64,000 nucleotides of DNA from Bryoerythrophyllum caledonicum (GCA_963971425.1 OZ020514.1:18945406-19009405); one strand, 5' to 3'. Positions 1 to 10,375 are shown, counted from the first letter of the stretch. The notes: generated by a model not told the origin, from the letters alone. Made by a program: numbers and translations.

Positions 1-737
1 TGTGAAAATTTTATACAATACACAATTTTTATTAGACAACTTGAGATTATTCACAAATTTATTACTTTCAATCATTTTACACATTCTTCTATAAATCAAT
101 TTAGATGAATGTTGAAATAACACAATGAGGTTTTGCAATTTTGCAAGTGAAAATTCAACTTTATCTACTTCTTAGAGAAATATATGAGCAAAATGTATGG
201 GGTAACAATTATCAAGTCTCCATTTATATAAGATAGACTATATATTCTAAGCTATAAAATAATATGCATCAACTTTGAAAGTTATGATTTTACATATGAT
301 AAACATCCAACATTCAAACATATTTGACCTTACCTCAAATTCTACAAGGTGGTAGAAAATGGCAACTTCTAGATTTGGAGGTCCCAAAAACGCTTAGATT
401 TCTAGGGGTTATGACAACCACCACAAATATGAGATAGCAGTCCTTGTATTTAGCTAATAATTAGCCTAAGTCCTGACAATGAGCTTCTTAGAAAATGGGG
501 AATATGGGAGGAGGGTGTTATAAATTCCGTCCCCATGCTCGAGAAACCTTTGGTAGGACACTCTAGTGAATGTGAGAATTTCAATACTCGCAAGTACTAT
601 TATTTTCCTTCTCAGTATCAAAAAAAAGATCGCGACTTGATTGAGAAATAGCGTAGAACTAAGGGAAACATTTTTAGACATCGTCACTCATTGTCGGGCG
701 AGATATAAAAAAATACTTCTTCTTTTCATCATCAAAC

Positions 738-2120
738 CTAGAGATCTTTATAGTTTTCACTTTTTAATTTCTTCATATCAATATGTGGTGTAACCCTTCA
801 TTTTGACCATTTGGATTATCAATCTCTAACATTTTAAGTTTTGAAGGATTAAAGCGTAGATTTGCCAAATTTGAACCTCTAGTCCTTGCAGAATTGTTTT
901 GAATATGCTACACCTCCCTTCTACATCTAAAATTCGGTGTATAAGGAACTAACATCATGCTTAACCCCTAAAGTTCCTTGACAATTTCCCTCAAAAACTA
1001 TAAGTGGTACTATCATTCAAACCACAAATCCAAAAAGTAAAATAAAAATATGACCACGAAGCTCTTATGAAAGGCAATCTAGAATAAAAATTTCAGAGAA
1101 AATTGATTTTTTTCCGAATTTTAGGAACCTGCCCAAAAATAAAAAAATCCCCCAAAAGGAGACTTTTGTCCTTTAGAGGTTAACAAGATGGTAATGGATT
1201 TAGACGTTGTGTACTGCAAAAATTTGACACCAACTGAAGTCGAATTGTGCAGCTGCAGTAAACACAGTGGAGAAAATGAACCATTTGGTTGACTTGAAAC
1301 ACTATCATCTTTCAATCCGTGCGGTGAAAGTTTATGAGTTTTTGAACGTGTTTATTTTTAAAGTCTTAACCCCTAAAGGACCAAATCTCCTTCGGAAGGA
1401 TTTCTGATTTTTGGCAGTTTCCTAAAATTCGAAAAAAAATCCTTTTGTCATAAATTTTCATTCTAGATTGCATCTGATAAGAGCTTCGTGGAGATATTAT
1501 GATTTTATTTTTTGGATTTGTGGTTTGAAAGTTAATATCACATAAAGCCAAAAGTGGGGACTTCGGCACCTCCAAATTTTTTGACAAAAGTTTCTATTGA
1601 CATTGAGATTTTTCCCACAAATAAAGAATATTTCCTTCTTTGGAATTGTTAAAAAAAATTCTTGTCTTCAGTGTTAAAAGGCATTTTATTCCAAGTCAAA
1701 CATTTTCAGACATTGTTGGGGAAGGGGGAAAAATATTCATATTTTCTACAGAAAACCTAGAGATCTACATATTTTTCACTTTTTATTTTTTCAACAACAA
1801 TATGTGGTGAAAACCTTCTTCTTGACCGTTTGGATTATCATTCAATACAAACGTAGTTCACCAAAAAAAAAATCGTGAAATGGCAATTTTTGAACCTCCA
1901 CTCCTTGCACACTTGTTTTGAATATACTACACCGCTTTCTTACCTCTAAAAAATGGTGTAATGGGAAATAACATCATGCTTAAGACAATGGTAAGAGAAT
2001 TAGACCTTGTACAATGCAAAAATTTGATGCAAAATGAAGTAAAACTCTGCTTATCTACTCAAAGAAAATGAACAATTGTTTTGACTTTAAACACTAAATC
2101 TATCAATCCGCACAGTGAAT
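738..2120 (+). repeat. Diverged direct repeat pair
   Basis: The segment at about 738-973 (beginning with tagagatct and containing the shared word tttggattatca) recurs at about 1757-1990. The segment at about 1190-1330 (with the shared word gcaaaaatttga) recurs at about 1990-2120. The two copies differ by many substitutions, so the duplication is old. The inverted repeat at 1013-1542 lies between the matching blocks of the first copy. Confidence 0.6.
1013..1542. repeat. Imperfect inverted repeat, arms about 180 bp
   Basis: Left arm 1013-1193 and right arm 1363-1542 are approximate reverse complements. Shared words include accacaaatccaaaa, cgaagctcttat, gcaatctagaat and cgaattttagga. The spacer is about 170 bp. 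It could be a foldback (MITE-like) element or an inverted duplication. I found no target-site duplication. Confidence 0.6.
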
Positions 2121-2533
2121 TGCAACCAAAATTCAATGGCTTGTTTATGTATGAGTCTATTTTAAGATCTTACGGTTGAAAATCCAAAATTCACTTTAAA
2201 ATGTGATTTTCATGTCTCATTTTGGCAGTGCCAGATTTAGACTGGTATTAGAGCGAAAGTGGTAGTGGTCCTTTAGGGGTTAATTGAGATCCTACGGTCA
2301 AAACTAGAAATAAAAGTTTTCGTCTCCTTCATTTTTTATAGCAATTGAATCCAATAAGTTTGAAGGGAATTGGTATCAAACTCTTAATAGGGTACCGTGG
2401 GTGTTATCTAAAGTGGTAAGGAAAGGCAAGAAAATGAAGATAGAAGGTGAAAATATAAAATAAAATTACAAAGTGTTAAACAAACCGACGCACCATTTCC
2501 ATGAAACATCTGAACTTAATGTGATTCGTCATC

Positions 2534-2562
2534 CATCCGTCGCAACCGTTGATCGACGGATG
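2534..2562. repeat. Small hairpin, CATCCGTCG arms
   Basis: CATCCGTCG at 2534-2542 and CGACGGATG at 2554-2562 are perfect 9-bp complementary arms around an 11-nt loop. It lies upstream of element 1 and does not match either palindrome family. Confidence 0.5.
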
Positions 2563-2639
2563 ATATCTATTGCGCGATCATGGGCGAACGAGGTACATAC
2601 CTTGACCTAAAACCGCCGCCGCCTTTCTCACTCCTCCTG

Positions 2640-2935
2640 CTCGTTCGAGCGGTGAGTGCTTATGTGTGCATGACGGTGCGTGAGGTGAGTTTCTGTGTGA
2701 GGGTGCGTGAGGGTGAGTTTTGGTATGAGGGTACGTGAGGGTTCCGTCTGCATGTGAGGGTGCATGAGGGTGTGTTAGGTTTTTGTGTGTGTCATTGTGT
2801 GTCGTGTGTTGGTGTGTGTGCGTCAGGGTAAGCGTTTGTTTGTTTGTGAGTGCATGAGAGTGAGTGTATGTTTGTGAGTGCGTGAGAGTGAGTGCTGCTT
2901 TGTTAGTGCGTGTGTGTGAGCGCGCGTGCTACACA
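2640..2935 (+). repeat. TG/GTGAG-rich minisatellite
   Basis: Irregular repetition of gtgagggtgcgtgaggg-type words, grading into gtgtgtg and gtgagtg runs. This is simple-sequence DNA with no coding potential I would defend. Confidence 0.7.
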
Positions 2936-3640
2936 TACATTGTCAATTGTAGTTGCGTTGAGCACTGTGTAATAGAGTGTTGCCATGGTTATGTGAGGTC
3001 CGATTACGGTTGTAATTGTAAGAATGAAGGTGATTAGTAAGTACAAGCTTAGGGTTTGATTTGAAAGGAGTTTTGTACAAGATCTCAGGGTTTGCAGATC
3101 GCGTAGAGTGTTGCGAGGGTTTTGCAGAAGGTCTCACCAAATGAAGAGATTGTGCTTCTAGTGTTGCAAAGCTTCTGGGTACCTAGATTCGGCAAGTGAT
3201 AGGAATTGCAACTCGGATTTAATATACTGCCGTTGTGCTGTGGAGGAGCTTGTGGATTGATATTCGATATACACATCAAGTAAGTAATCGACTTCAACTA
3301 CGTTCTGCTTTTGGGATTGTTTATTGAAAGTATGAGTATGTATGTGATGTTTTACGCTTGTGTGGTCCAACGTCTCTGTACATTTGTGTGTGTGCGTCTG
3401 GTTGTGTTAAGTTTTGCTCATGAAACTGATGTTCTCCACTTCAACTTGCTTTCCAGGGTGCTTCAAAACTCATTGAGTTGCATATCATACCCACAAACTT
3501 GTTGGTAATTCACAAGTGAGCAATCTAGCTATCATAAATCTAATTGCAGTGGCCAGTGCTGAACATCTAATATTGTGCATAATAAAGAATCAGGGGTTTT
3601 AAAGTGTGTCTTTCAATATACAACATACCGTAGGCGCAAT

Positions 3641-3661
3641 TTATCCTCGAGTCGAGGATAA
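3641..3661. repeat. Element 1 palindrome, copy 1
   Basis: Reads TATCCTCGAGTCGAGGATA with an extra T/A pair outside. The 9-bp arms are perfect around one central G. It lies in the leader of the element 1 gene. Confidence 0.9.
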
Positions 3662-3770
3662 ACTCCCTTAATGATTGTGCGCAAAATTATATAGTGTGAC
3701 ATCACTAAACCGTAACAGAGAGAATGAAGAGGTCAGGATAAGAGTTATCCAACCATACAAGAGTCGTAGC

Positions 3771-3791
3771 TTATCCTCGAGTCGAGGATAA
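3771..3791. repeat. Element 1 palindrome, copy 2
   Basis: Identical to copy 1 (centre G), 130 bp further on. Its flanks are unrelated to those of copy 1, so the repeated unit is only the palindrome. Confidence 0.9.
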
Positions 3792-4047
3792 ACCGTTTGT
3801 TTTTCAATTTTGCTGCCTTAAAAGTCCTAAAAATACCACCTAACAAGTCCAACATCCCAAATTACCCGCAAGTCAAGTATACTTTACGTAATTCAAAACT
3901 TCCTAATCAGTAGAGCTGACAATCATATACCGTTAATCATAGTCATGGTATCATTCTACCTCATCAATTTTAATCCTACAGATATCGATATCTGATATTT
4001 TCTTTTGCTAGTTACAGTCTTAAATCCGTCAGCAACGAAAGGAAATC

Positions 4048-4066
4048 TATCCTCGACTCGAGGATA
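4048..4066. repeat. Element 1 palindrome, copy 3 (centre C)
   Basis: TATCCTCGACTCGAGGATA. The central base is C, so this is the opposite orientation of copies 1 and 2. It lies in the leader. Confidence 0.9.
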
Positions 4067-4113
4067 AAAAACTCAACCACGGTCAATCACAGCGAAGATT
4101 AGAAGAGACCAGT

Positions 4114-4132
4114 TATCCTCGACTCGAGGATA
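4114..4132. repeat. Element 1 palindrome, copy 4 (centre C)
   Basis: TATCCTCGACTCGAGGATA, perfect arms, 48 bp upstream of the first ATG of the gene. Confidence 0.9.
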
Positions 4133-4179
4133 CGTGTAAAAGTATTGCACTAATCAGTGCAAAATTGTGACATCTGCAG

Positions 4180-5556
4180 ATGGCATCTTCACTTCAGCCA
4201 GAAGAGGATACCTACAATTATTCTGGATCCGAGATATTCATCCAAAGATTTTAGAATCCTCTGGCACCATCCCCGTTCATTGACGATGTCGTTGAGAACT
4301 ATGGGACTCTATGGGTGTTCCAGAATAATGTAAAGAGCTGGTCGTTCTCGAAGTTTGGGAAGTCTGTTCACATAACCATCAAGGTGAACGATGAAATCCC
4401 TTATGTCCCACTCAACAGAAAAGAGAGAGTTATGTTTGTTGAGCAGCAGGGACAAGACTTCATAGTTCTTGGAATTCAGGCGTTTGATGGAGCTGGAGTG
4501 GATCTTCCACATTGCCACTCCATTGTTGTGAAAGTTGGGCCCACTCTAGGTCAATTCGACTTCTCCGAATTGCTTGAAAGTGTCGCGCGAAACGGACAGG
4601 GGTCACTAAGGGAGGCATTCGAAAAGTATGAGCCCTGGACGAACGTGGATGCTGAAAAAGTAAACAGACGATTAGCACGGATTCACCAACTTCTGTCAAC
4701 ATTTGAGGCTCGACCAATTCCAGTCGAAGCGAGTGCACGTCGTCTAGCACGAGGAAAAACAACTGCCCAGGGAAATCCGTTAGGTTCAACCGCACCCCGT
4801 ACCTCAAGTCGTGCTCCTCCCAGGCGGCCTTCAACTGCGCCTACGACGCCCGGGGAATCTTCAAACAAGAAGCGGAAGTCCACAGTCGGCGGTAGCTCTT
4901 CATCCACAATGACGAGGTCCACGACCCCAAAGAAAGCCAGAAATGACCCACAGGTGGACTTTCAGAAGATCATGGAATCACAACGACTATTCTGGGAGGA
5001 ATGCAGAGGCAGCTTTCCATTAGAGTCATCGTATTCAATGCGAATTCAGCAGTGTGTTGTCGCGAAGGCACAGTTCGTGATTAGGGGGATGGAGGAAGCC
5101 ATTGTGTTGAGCACGATGGATTTCCTCGTGCAGCTTGGCGACGTCAACCAACGTCAGAAGATCTGCATCTATCCAATCGATGAGCATGGTGAGCCGATTC
5201 AGGCTGTGCCCATCTCATGGGATGCCATCAAAGATGGCAAGTTCATGCTCATTAACGGACAACATAGCGTTGAGGCATCCAAGAGACTGCAAGACAATGC
5301 AAATTGCAGAGTATCTCGAAAGAGAGACCTACAGCGATGGGATGCGTATGTGGTCTGGTCAAGAGATCCTCTAAAGTTGCAGAGAATCTCAAAGTTCTAC
5401 AATGACACCAACTACCTCGACCATGCGCAACCAACCTGGGGTAATCAGATCGCAAGTTGCCGTCGAATTTGGCTTAACTCCGGACGTCCAAGTTACCAAC
5501 AAGAAGAGGGGTCAACTCGGATGAATGGCGCTGTCTTTGACACTGAGAAGTACCTG
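4180..5556 (+). CDS. Element 1 gene, exon 1: novel N-terminal domain plus ParB/GQH-like domain
   Basis: The frame opens at ATG 4180 directly after a ctgcag acceptor and runs 459 codons to a GTAAGT donor at 5557, phase 0. One in-frame TAG at 4252 interrupts it (the downstream ATG-less frame reopens by 4315). Residues about 45-150 form a compact domain I do not recognise. Residues about 180-260 are a basic Ser/Thr/Pro linker with KKRK. The C-terminal part holds INGQHSVEASKRL followed by YVVWSRDPLKLQRIS. A G-Q-H motif before an alpha helix is typical of the ParB/sulfiredoxin and DGQHR (DndB-like) folds. Element 2 has the matching IIGGQHTYLACKAL and LWSRDPENLVKIS at 40,2xx, so the domain is conserved between two diverged copies. 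The ParB-fold assignment rests on this short motif. DNA binding or nucleotide binding is possible but unproven. Confidence 0.65.
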
Positions 5557-5701
5557 GTAAGTGGTCCGCCTCAGGTTTATCCTTGAGTCGAGGATACTGG
5601 TTTTCAACGCGATGATTGAAAAATGTTAAGATTCAATTTTTTAGAGTTGTGTGATTCTTCGGTCTAAATATGACCTGACAAAACATGTTTTTTGATTGCA
5701 G
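5557..5701 (+). other. Intron 1 of the element 1 gene
   Basis: Donor GTAAGT at 5557 and acceptor ttgcag ending at 5701, with both flanking exons in phase 0. It carries one palindrome copy near the donor. Confidence 0.75.
5578..5596. repeat. Element 1 palindrome, copy 5 (one mismatch)
   Basis: TATCCTTGAGTCGAGGATA. One C-to-T change in the left arm is the change expected from deamination of a methylated CpG. It lies in intron 1. Confidence 0.85.
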
Positions 5702-7024
5702 TTGTTTTCCAAGCTCATTGTCAACCGCTTCCAGAATATAGATCCCACAAAAGAAGGGAAGCAGGCTAGCAAGTCATCAGACCTCACAAATGAGATCAAG
5801 GTTATCTCACTTCCTGATGACATCTTCAAATTGTGGGAGGATTTCCTTGACATGCACAGCAGGGGTGAGATTATCAACCCTGACACCATGGCTCCATACA
5901 ACGAAGCCAAGGGAAGCAGAGTTTCACCGATCCATCGCGAATTCTTCAAGAGGTTGGGTCACCTAACCGATAACGACTTGAGAGATTTGTTCACCTACCT
6001 GGTAGACAGCAATCGAGCGTACGGGTACCCAAAAGTCACTCTACGAAGAACGGCAGTGGTTCATGGCTCTTGCTTCCATTACGAGGAGTGGGTTGATTGC
6101 CGGAAGAAGAAGCGCATAGACATGCAGGAGTTGATCGCAATTGACCCGTCGTTGAAGTTTTTACTTTCAGACGGATTCGTTGACGAAGTTGTGTGGAAGT
6201 CGTGGAAGGCAAATCATCGCTTGTCTTCTGCAACTTACAACATGCTCCTTTGTCGTCCTGACAAGGAGTTCTTCTCCATGCGGTTGACGAATGCGAGGAA
6301 GTTGAAGCGGGCTTCCCACTTGGTGGAGAAGTTCTCCAATGTTTTCTCGTTCTTCAGGAAGTTTCTCTTTGTTAAGAGCCAATTCTCTCACCATGATGGT
6401 CCATCCAAGCTTCGGGACTTTGATGGTGAAGAAATGAATTTCGGTGAGTATTTCGAGCCACCGCCGGAGGACAGACCGTGGCCTCTTGGACTGCTTGACC
6501 TTCGTCAGGTCCCTGGGTGGTCATCCAAGGACGACTCTGCAGAGGAGCCATACTTTTCCGCATTTCTAAAGACACTGTTGTCCCAGAAGAAGGTCCCGAC
6601 TCTAAACACTCCTACCGTTTGGGTTTGGATCACCTCTTCTAAGGACAGAGCAATGCATGCTCTAAAGTATGCAGAGAAATGGATGAAGAAGTACATCCCA
6701 ATTTCTGCGGCGTACATGCCATCAGCGTACGAGCGACTGAACCTCGGGACATCAAGGTCTAAGTGTTCTGAGCTTTACTTGCTCTTCCTCATTTGACGTG
6801 ACCATCCAGATGTCAGTTCTCTTGTTGAGAAAGTGATGCCAAGCTACTCTGCCGTGGATACATCTTATTACACGGATAAAAATAAGTACTTGGAGGCATG
6901 CTACGCCGTTCACGGGTCTGAATTGCCGATGGAGTTCTACCTCGATCTCATTTCGCAATTCTGCAATTACGGAGAGCGTGTATTCGGTGTATATTGTAGC
7001 TCAAAGTTTGTGTTGGCTAGCAAG
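5702..7024 (+). pseudogene. Element 1 gene, exon 2: methyltransferase-like region with one in-frame TGA
   Basis: 441 codons in phase 0 between a ttgcag acceptor and an AAG/GTAATT donor. A single TGA at 6794 breaks it and the same frame then continues to the donor, with no frameshift. The first 280 residues are unrecognised and rich in aromatic and basic residues. Near the C-terminus VWVWITSS is followed by ELYLLFLI and then by ELPMEFYLDLI and GERVFGVY. This spacing resembles the end of N6/N4 DNA methyltransferases (a short strand, then a P-x5-LI helix, then the glycine-rich cofactor loop), and the corresponding region of element 2 keeps a clearer FNTWDGGNMTALAL. ParB-methylase fusions are known in phages and plasmids, which supports the reading. 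No catalytic D/N-PP-Y/W motif is visible, so activity is doubtful. Confidence 0.5.
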
Positions 7025-7054
7025 GTAATTGAGTCTCTCTTCATTATTTCAGTT

Positions 7055-7073
7055 TATCCTCGGGTCGAGGATA
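7055..7073. repeat. Element 1 palindrome, copy 6
   Basis: TATCCTCGGGTCGAGGATA, changed only next to the centre. Intron 2, 30 bp after the donor. Confidence 0.88.
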
Positions 7074-7190
7074 ACTTTATCTGACTCTGTTTTGTGGATG
7101 CATGATGTATCTTACGTCCTTACTATATCTTGTAATTGACGTTGCTTATTCTATGACAAATTTGCAAAAGTACTTAGCAATCCTGTTCAT

Positions 7191-7209
7191 TATCCTCGGG
7201 TCGAAGATA
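7191..7209. repeat. Element 1 palindrome, copy 7
   Basis: TATCCTCGGGTCGAAGATA, one mismatch in the right arm. It shares the CGGGTCG core with copy 6 in the same intron, which suggests local duplication. Confidence 0.8.
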
Positions 7210-8490
7210 TACTCATAATCATTGACACCGTTTAAATTCGTTTGTCTCATTTACCTCATTCACAAATTTGTTTTTTGTATGTTGCAGATGTTTGGAACCT
7301 CGTTCTAGGGTGTCATTGACAAAGACTACCGATTGTCATACAAGTTCAAGTCCAAAATGATATGTAAGTATGACATGAATGATTTCATTCATAGGGATTG
7401 TGTGTACTATGGGTCGATGCCTTCTGTGACCGGAGTTCCGCAATCCGTAGAACCTCGCGACACCTCAATCCGCAGGAACTCCAGGACCGCAGCACTCTGG
7501 AGTAGTTCAGACTTACGGACCACGCAGACAGTAGCACGAACTACCTCGGCCTCTCAGACTGCTCCAGTTCGTTCTCGTAGTCGCAGAACCGGAGATCAAC
7601 TTGGTACTGCCCCCACTCCCCAATTGGATGCAAAAACGGCTCAGCCCCAGCAGGATGAGACCATGGAGTCCCCTCCACCACGGCCTACCCCCCATTCACC
7701 AACCCGAGCAAATTAGTGTGTCCCGGAGGACCAACTGGATTTTAATCCATATGGTACGAATGAGGGTGTGGATCTTTCGATCCTTCGCGGTGATGACGCA
7801 GGTCCATCTCGTCCTGCACTCATGGATAGTAATGAATCATCTCGATCACTCTCTCCTGGTGCTAGAGATGTGGATATGCAAAGATGTGATGAAGTCGAGC
7901 CCTCCCGTATTCCTAGTATGCCTCGTGACTATGTTGGGGTTGTCTCTCGAACGGCTCTAGAGACTCTTGGGGGTCCAGCTCCCATTGTGCCAGATGATTC
8001 CATCATTCTGCTGTCGGACTCAAGTGACGACGAAGGTGGAAGAGACCCCATTCCAGCCAGTTGGATGTCAAATCCAGATCATAACGATCTTTTGGTAGAA
8101 ATGGGGTTGGATGACGCTTCTGGATCGGGCGATCCGTTCTTCTTCAACACAGCCGGAGAAGCCCCTGCCCCTAGAGAGCCTGTAATGTATGAACCTGGAG
8201 GTGACTACTTCAGGCATATTCTCAACAAGCGCCTTCGAGAGCAGAAGGAGAAGCAGGACATTTTGGACCAGTTGGAAGCGTCCAAGCAAAGGCAGGTGGA
8301 GATGGTGGCTGCTCTGGAGAAGCACAGAGAAGAGTCAGCTCTAGAGAAGGACCGAATGGCGGCTGAACTTCGAGCTGAGCTTCAAGCTCAAATGAAAACG
8401 GAGTTGGCTTTAATGTTTTCCCAAACCGTTCAACTCAGTCAATCAACCTCATCAGGTCCAACGTTGTCCACAATTCCTCAGACCTCGATT

Positions 8491-8509
8491 TATCCTCGCA
8501 TCGAGGATA
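8491..8509. repeat. Element 1 palindrome, copy 8 (in coding frame)
   Basis: TATCCTCGCATCGAGGATA, inside the exon 3 linker and translated without a stop. Confidence 0.85.
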
Positions 8510-8688
8510 GTTTTGCCTTTGCTCTTTGTCCTGCAGTCCCTTCGTCGTCTGCTTTACTGCGGTGCTCGTCTTCTATTCCGACTTCGGTCCCTTCCCTCGC
8601 AGATCTTTACCATCCTACCTCGTCCGGCCATCAAGATGTACTTGTTGCTTTGGTGGATCCCTCTTTGTCGGCAAGAGGATCAGTGGAG

Positions 8689-8707
8689 TATCCTCGATCC
8701 GAGGATA
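8689..8707. repeat. Element 1 palindrome, copy 9 (in coding frame)
   Basis: TATCCTCGATCCGAGGATA, in the same frame as copy 8, encoding YPRSED. Confidence 0.85.
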
Positions 8708-8964
8708 GAAGTCCCAGTCGCGTACTCCATATTCCGGCGGTTTTAGCAGGAGCTGAACATGGGGCTCCTTCAGCTCCAGGGTCGTCGCCACAGCCATCAC
8801 CTGCTCGCGTCCAACGATCTAAGGAGTGCGTCGGAGAGCCCTATAGGGTAGATGTGCCTTCGGAACAAGATGACATCCTCATCGCGGATGAAGATCGAGT
8901 GGACTACGAACCATCTCCAGAAGGTCCTGGGCTGAACGCGGCAGAGGAAAAGAAGGTTGGCTAG

Positions 8965-9233
8965 CCTTTTCAAAATTGTTAATCGATTTTCATGATGTTA
9001 TCTAGCCCTGTCTTTTTCTAATGACTGCTTTCAGTGCATAGTAGGTCTTATCTCTCTTTGTAGTGGCTTGCAGGTGTCAAAAACGGATTGGAAATGTTTT
9101 CCAGCAGTCGCATTGTGGAGTGGAAATCATGCAATCTCTGACAATTCCGTCTCATGTTGCTCAATCTGCATTTCATCAAGTAAATTCATATGTTTCCTTT
9201 TATTGACTCTTTTTTGTGTTGGTCATGTACCAG
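8965..9233 (+). other. Probable intron 3 of element 1
   Basis: T-rich sequence ending in a gtaccag acceptor at 9233. An internal stretch at 9074-9179 is open and flanked by tgcag and a GTAAAT donor. It might be a small exon, but its length (106 nt) would break the phase, so I leave it as undecided. No palindrome copy is present here. Confidence 0.4.
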
Positions 9234-10031
9234 GATCGTCCTTCTAGGAGTGTGTCTATTGCCCAGAATATTCGGCCCCGAAAGTGGCTGAATATTGTTC
9301 TGGATTTGAATGGTATCTTGTGCGAGGCAGCATTTGCACCTGCCTCGTTGAGGTCCTCCAGGAGTCGGGTGGAGTTTTCGCCCACCATCCCTGCATACAT
9401 AGGTCCTAAAGCTGTATATACTCGCCCTGGTGTCCGTGAGTTTCTGGCGACCATCAGAGATCTCTCAAAATTTGTTGTCATCTGGAGCTCAATGATGAAG
9501 TCCACCGTTGAAGAGATCGCAAATTACCTCTTTTGTGATCTGTCTCCTCCAGATCTCATTCTTGGTCAAGAGAGTTGTGGGAAGATTGAGACGTCGCAGA
9601 ATACATTTTTGATGTCTCAATATAATTCGAAGAAGTTGATCATTTTAAAAACGTTGTCTTCTTTGTTGTATAATCGTCGAGATGACTTCGGTATCATGAA
9701 CTCCGACAACACTCTACTTTTGGACGATAGCCCGAAAAAGAGCGTCTGTAATCCTTCTGACAATGCCATTTCCCTTCATACATGGCGGCGCGGAGCTAAG
9801 TATGATAAGTTTTTGATTCAAGAACTCCTGCCTTGGCTCCGACGTTTGACATCTGAATGCCGCGTCGGGCAGTTGAAGGATTACGTGAATAGCAAACGTA
9901 TAGGCAATCGTCCATTGAGTCCTAATAGTCCTTCAAAGAAGTATATCACGAATGGAATGGCCCTCTCCTCTAAGAACCTTCGTGTGGAATTTGAGATTCC
10001 AGATGATGCGGCATCATCTGCTAGGTTGTAG
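9234..10031 (+). CDS. FCP1/SCP-like HAD-fold protein (element 1)
   Basis: An uninterrupted frame of 265 codons from the acceptor at 9233 to TAG 10029. It carries the order of motifs of FCP1/NLI-interacting phosphatases: VLDLNGIL (motif I), VYTRPGVREFL, VIWSSM (motif II), NTLLLDDSP (motif III) and DNAISLHTW (the usual N-A-I-x-I). In active enzymes motif I is DxDxT/V. Here the nucleophile Asp at codon 9303 is present but the second Asp is Asn at 9309, so phosphatase activity is doubtful. The C-terminal 60 residues are basic and unstructured. Homologous modules, more degenerate, occur four times in element 2 (43.4-47.4 kb). It may be the last domain of the preceding gene or a separate gene. A candidate poly(A) signal follows. 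Confidence 0.75.
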   Translation, partial: DRPSRSVSIAQNIRPRKWLNIVLDLNGILCEAAFAPASLRSSRSRVEFSPTIPAYIGPKAVYTRPGVREFLATIRDLSKFVVIWSSMMKSTVEEIANYLFCDLSPPDLILGQESCGKIETSQNTFLMSQYNSKKLIILKTLSSLLYNRRDDFGIMNSDNTLLLDDSPKKSVCNPSDNAISLHTWRRGAKYDKFLIQELLPWLRRLTSECRVGQLKDYVNSKRIGNRPLSPNSPSKKYITNGMALSSKNLRVEFEIPDDAASSARL

Positions 10032-10118
10032 CAATGTATATTTATGTACGTCAAGAGACACTCTATAATGACGAACAATACTCCATTGTGAAATTTGTGT
10101 ATATATTTTTCATCAGTG

Positions 10119-10124
10119 AATAAA
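10119..10124 (+). terminator. Candidate polyadenylation signal AATAAA
   Basis: AATAAA lies 88 bp after the stop of the HAD-like frame, followed by T-rich sequence. The position fits a plant near-upstream element. Confidence 0.45.
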
Positions 10125-10375
10125 TAGATGTCTTGTTTGTTTTTACTGTTCCTGTCTTGTCTTCTATTGGCATTTCACATGCTCTTCGTTTCAGTCATGG
10201 AGATGTTTATTCAGTGTTGGATCTAGCATACTTTTGAATGTGGTTTAGGGCTTCTTAGTTATTTTTGTGTCGAGCATATTATTGACTGTGGTTTCGGGCT
10301 TCCTAGATATGGTTGAGTCGAGGCTACTATATTTCGGTGGATCGAGTAGAGAAGTTATCGTTGGATCATGTATAT

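Larger units (their letters stand above)
1..2530. other. AT-rich repetitive stretch without a gene
   Basis: No convincing coding region is visible on either strand. The reading frames are short and sit in poly-A/T-rich sequence. The stretch is built of internally duplicated and inverted segments, listed separately, and looks like old transposon debris flanking element 1. Confidence 0.55.
3000..4179 (+). promoter_or_regulatory. Probable leader/promoter region of the element 1 gene
   Basis: There is no coding frame between the TG-rich repeat and the first ATG at 4180. Four copies of the element 1 palindrome cluster here (3641, 3771, 4048, 4114), the densest set in the element. The sequence just before the ATG ends in ctgcag, a good splice acceptor, so part of this region may be a 5'UTR intron. 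I cannot place a TATA box or transcription start with confidence. Confidence 0.35.
7025..7287 (+). other. Intron 2 of the element 1 gene
   Basis: GTAATT donor after AGCAAG and a gttgcag acceptor before ATG 7288. Phase 0 is kept. It contains two palindrome copies. Confidence 0.65.
7288..8964 (+). pseudogene. Element 1 gene, exon 3: Ser/Pro linker with SIM-like motif and coiled coil
   Basis: One continuous frame from the acceptor at 7287 to the TAG at 8962, broken only by TAG codons at 7306 and 7714. The first part continues the methyltransferase-like end. It then becomes a low-complexity Ser/Arg/Pro/Gln linker. At 8002-8034 it reads IILLSDSSDDE, a classic SUMO-interacting-motif pattern (hydrophobic core then acidic serines). 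From about 8218 to 8440 there is a charged helix with heptad spacing (KRLREQKEKQDILDQLEASK onward), probably a coiled coil. Two palindromes are read through in frame as YPRIED and YPRSED. A possible donor AAG/GTTGGC at 8956 would keep phase 0 into the HAD exon. Confidence 0.55.

Noticed and set aside
4180-5556. Bacterial contamination because of the ParB-like motif
   Set aside because: Introns with GT-AG borders, flanking plant retroelements and the second copy at 39-41 kb argue for nuclear plant DNA.
4180-7716. Genetic code in which TAG is a sense codon
   Set aside because: Other clearly nuclear plant gene fragments here do not need it, the HAD frame ends normally at TAG, and TAA/TGA also interrupt the frames. 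Deamination of CAG explains the excess more simply.
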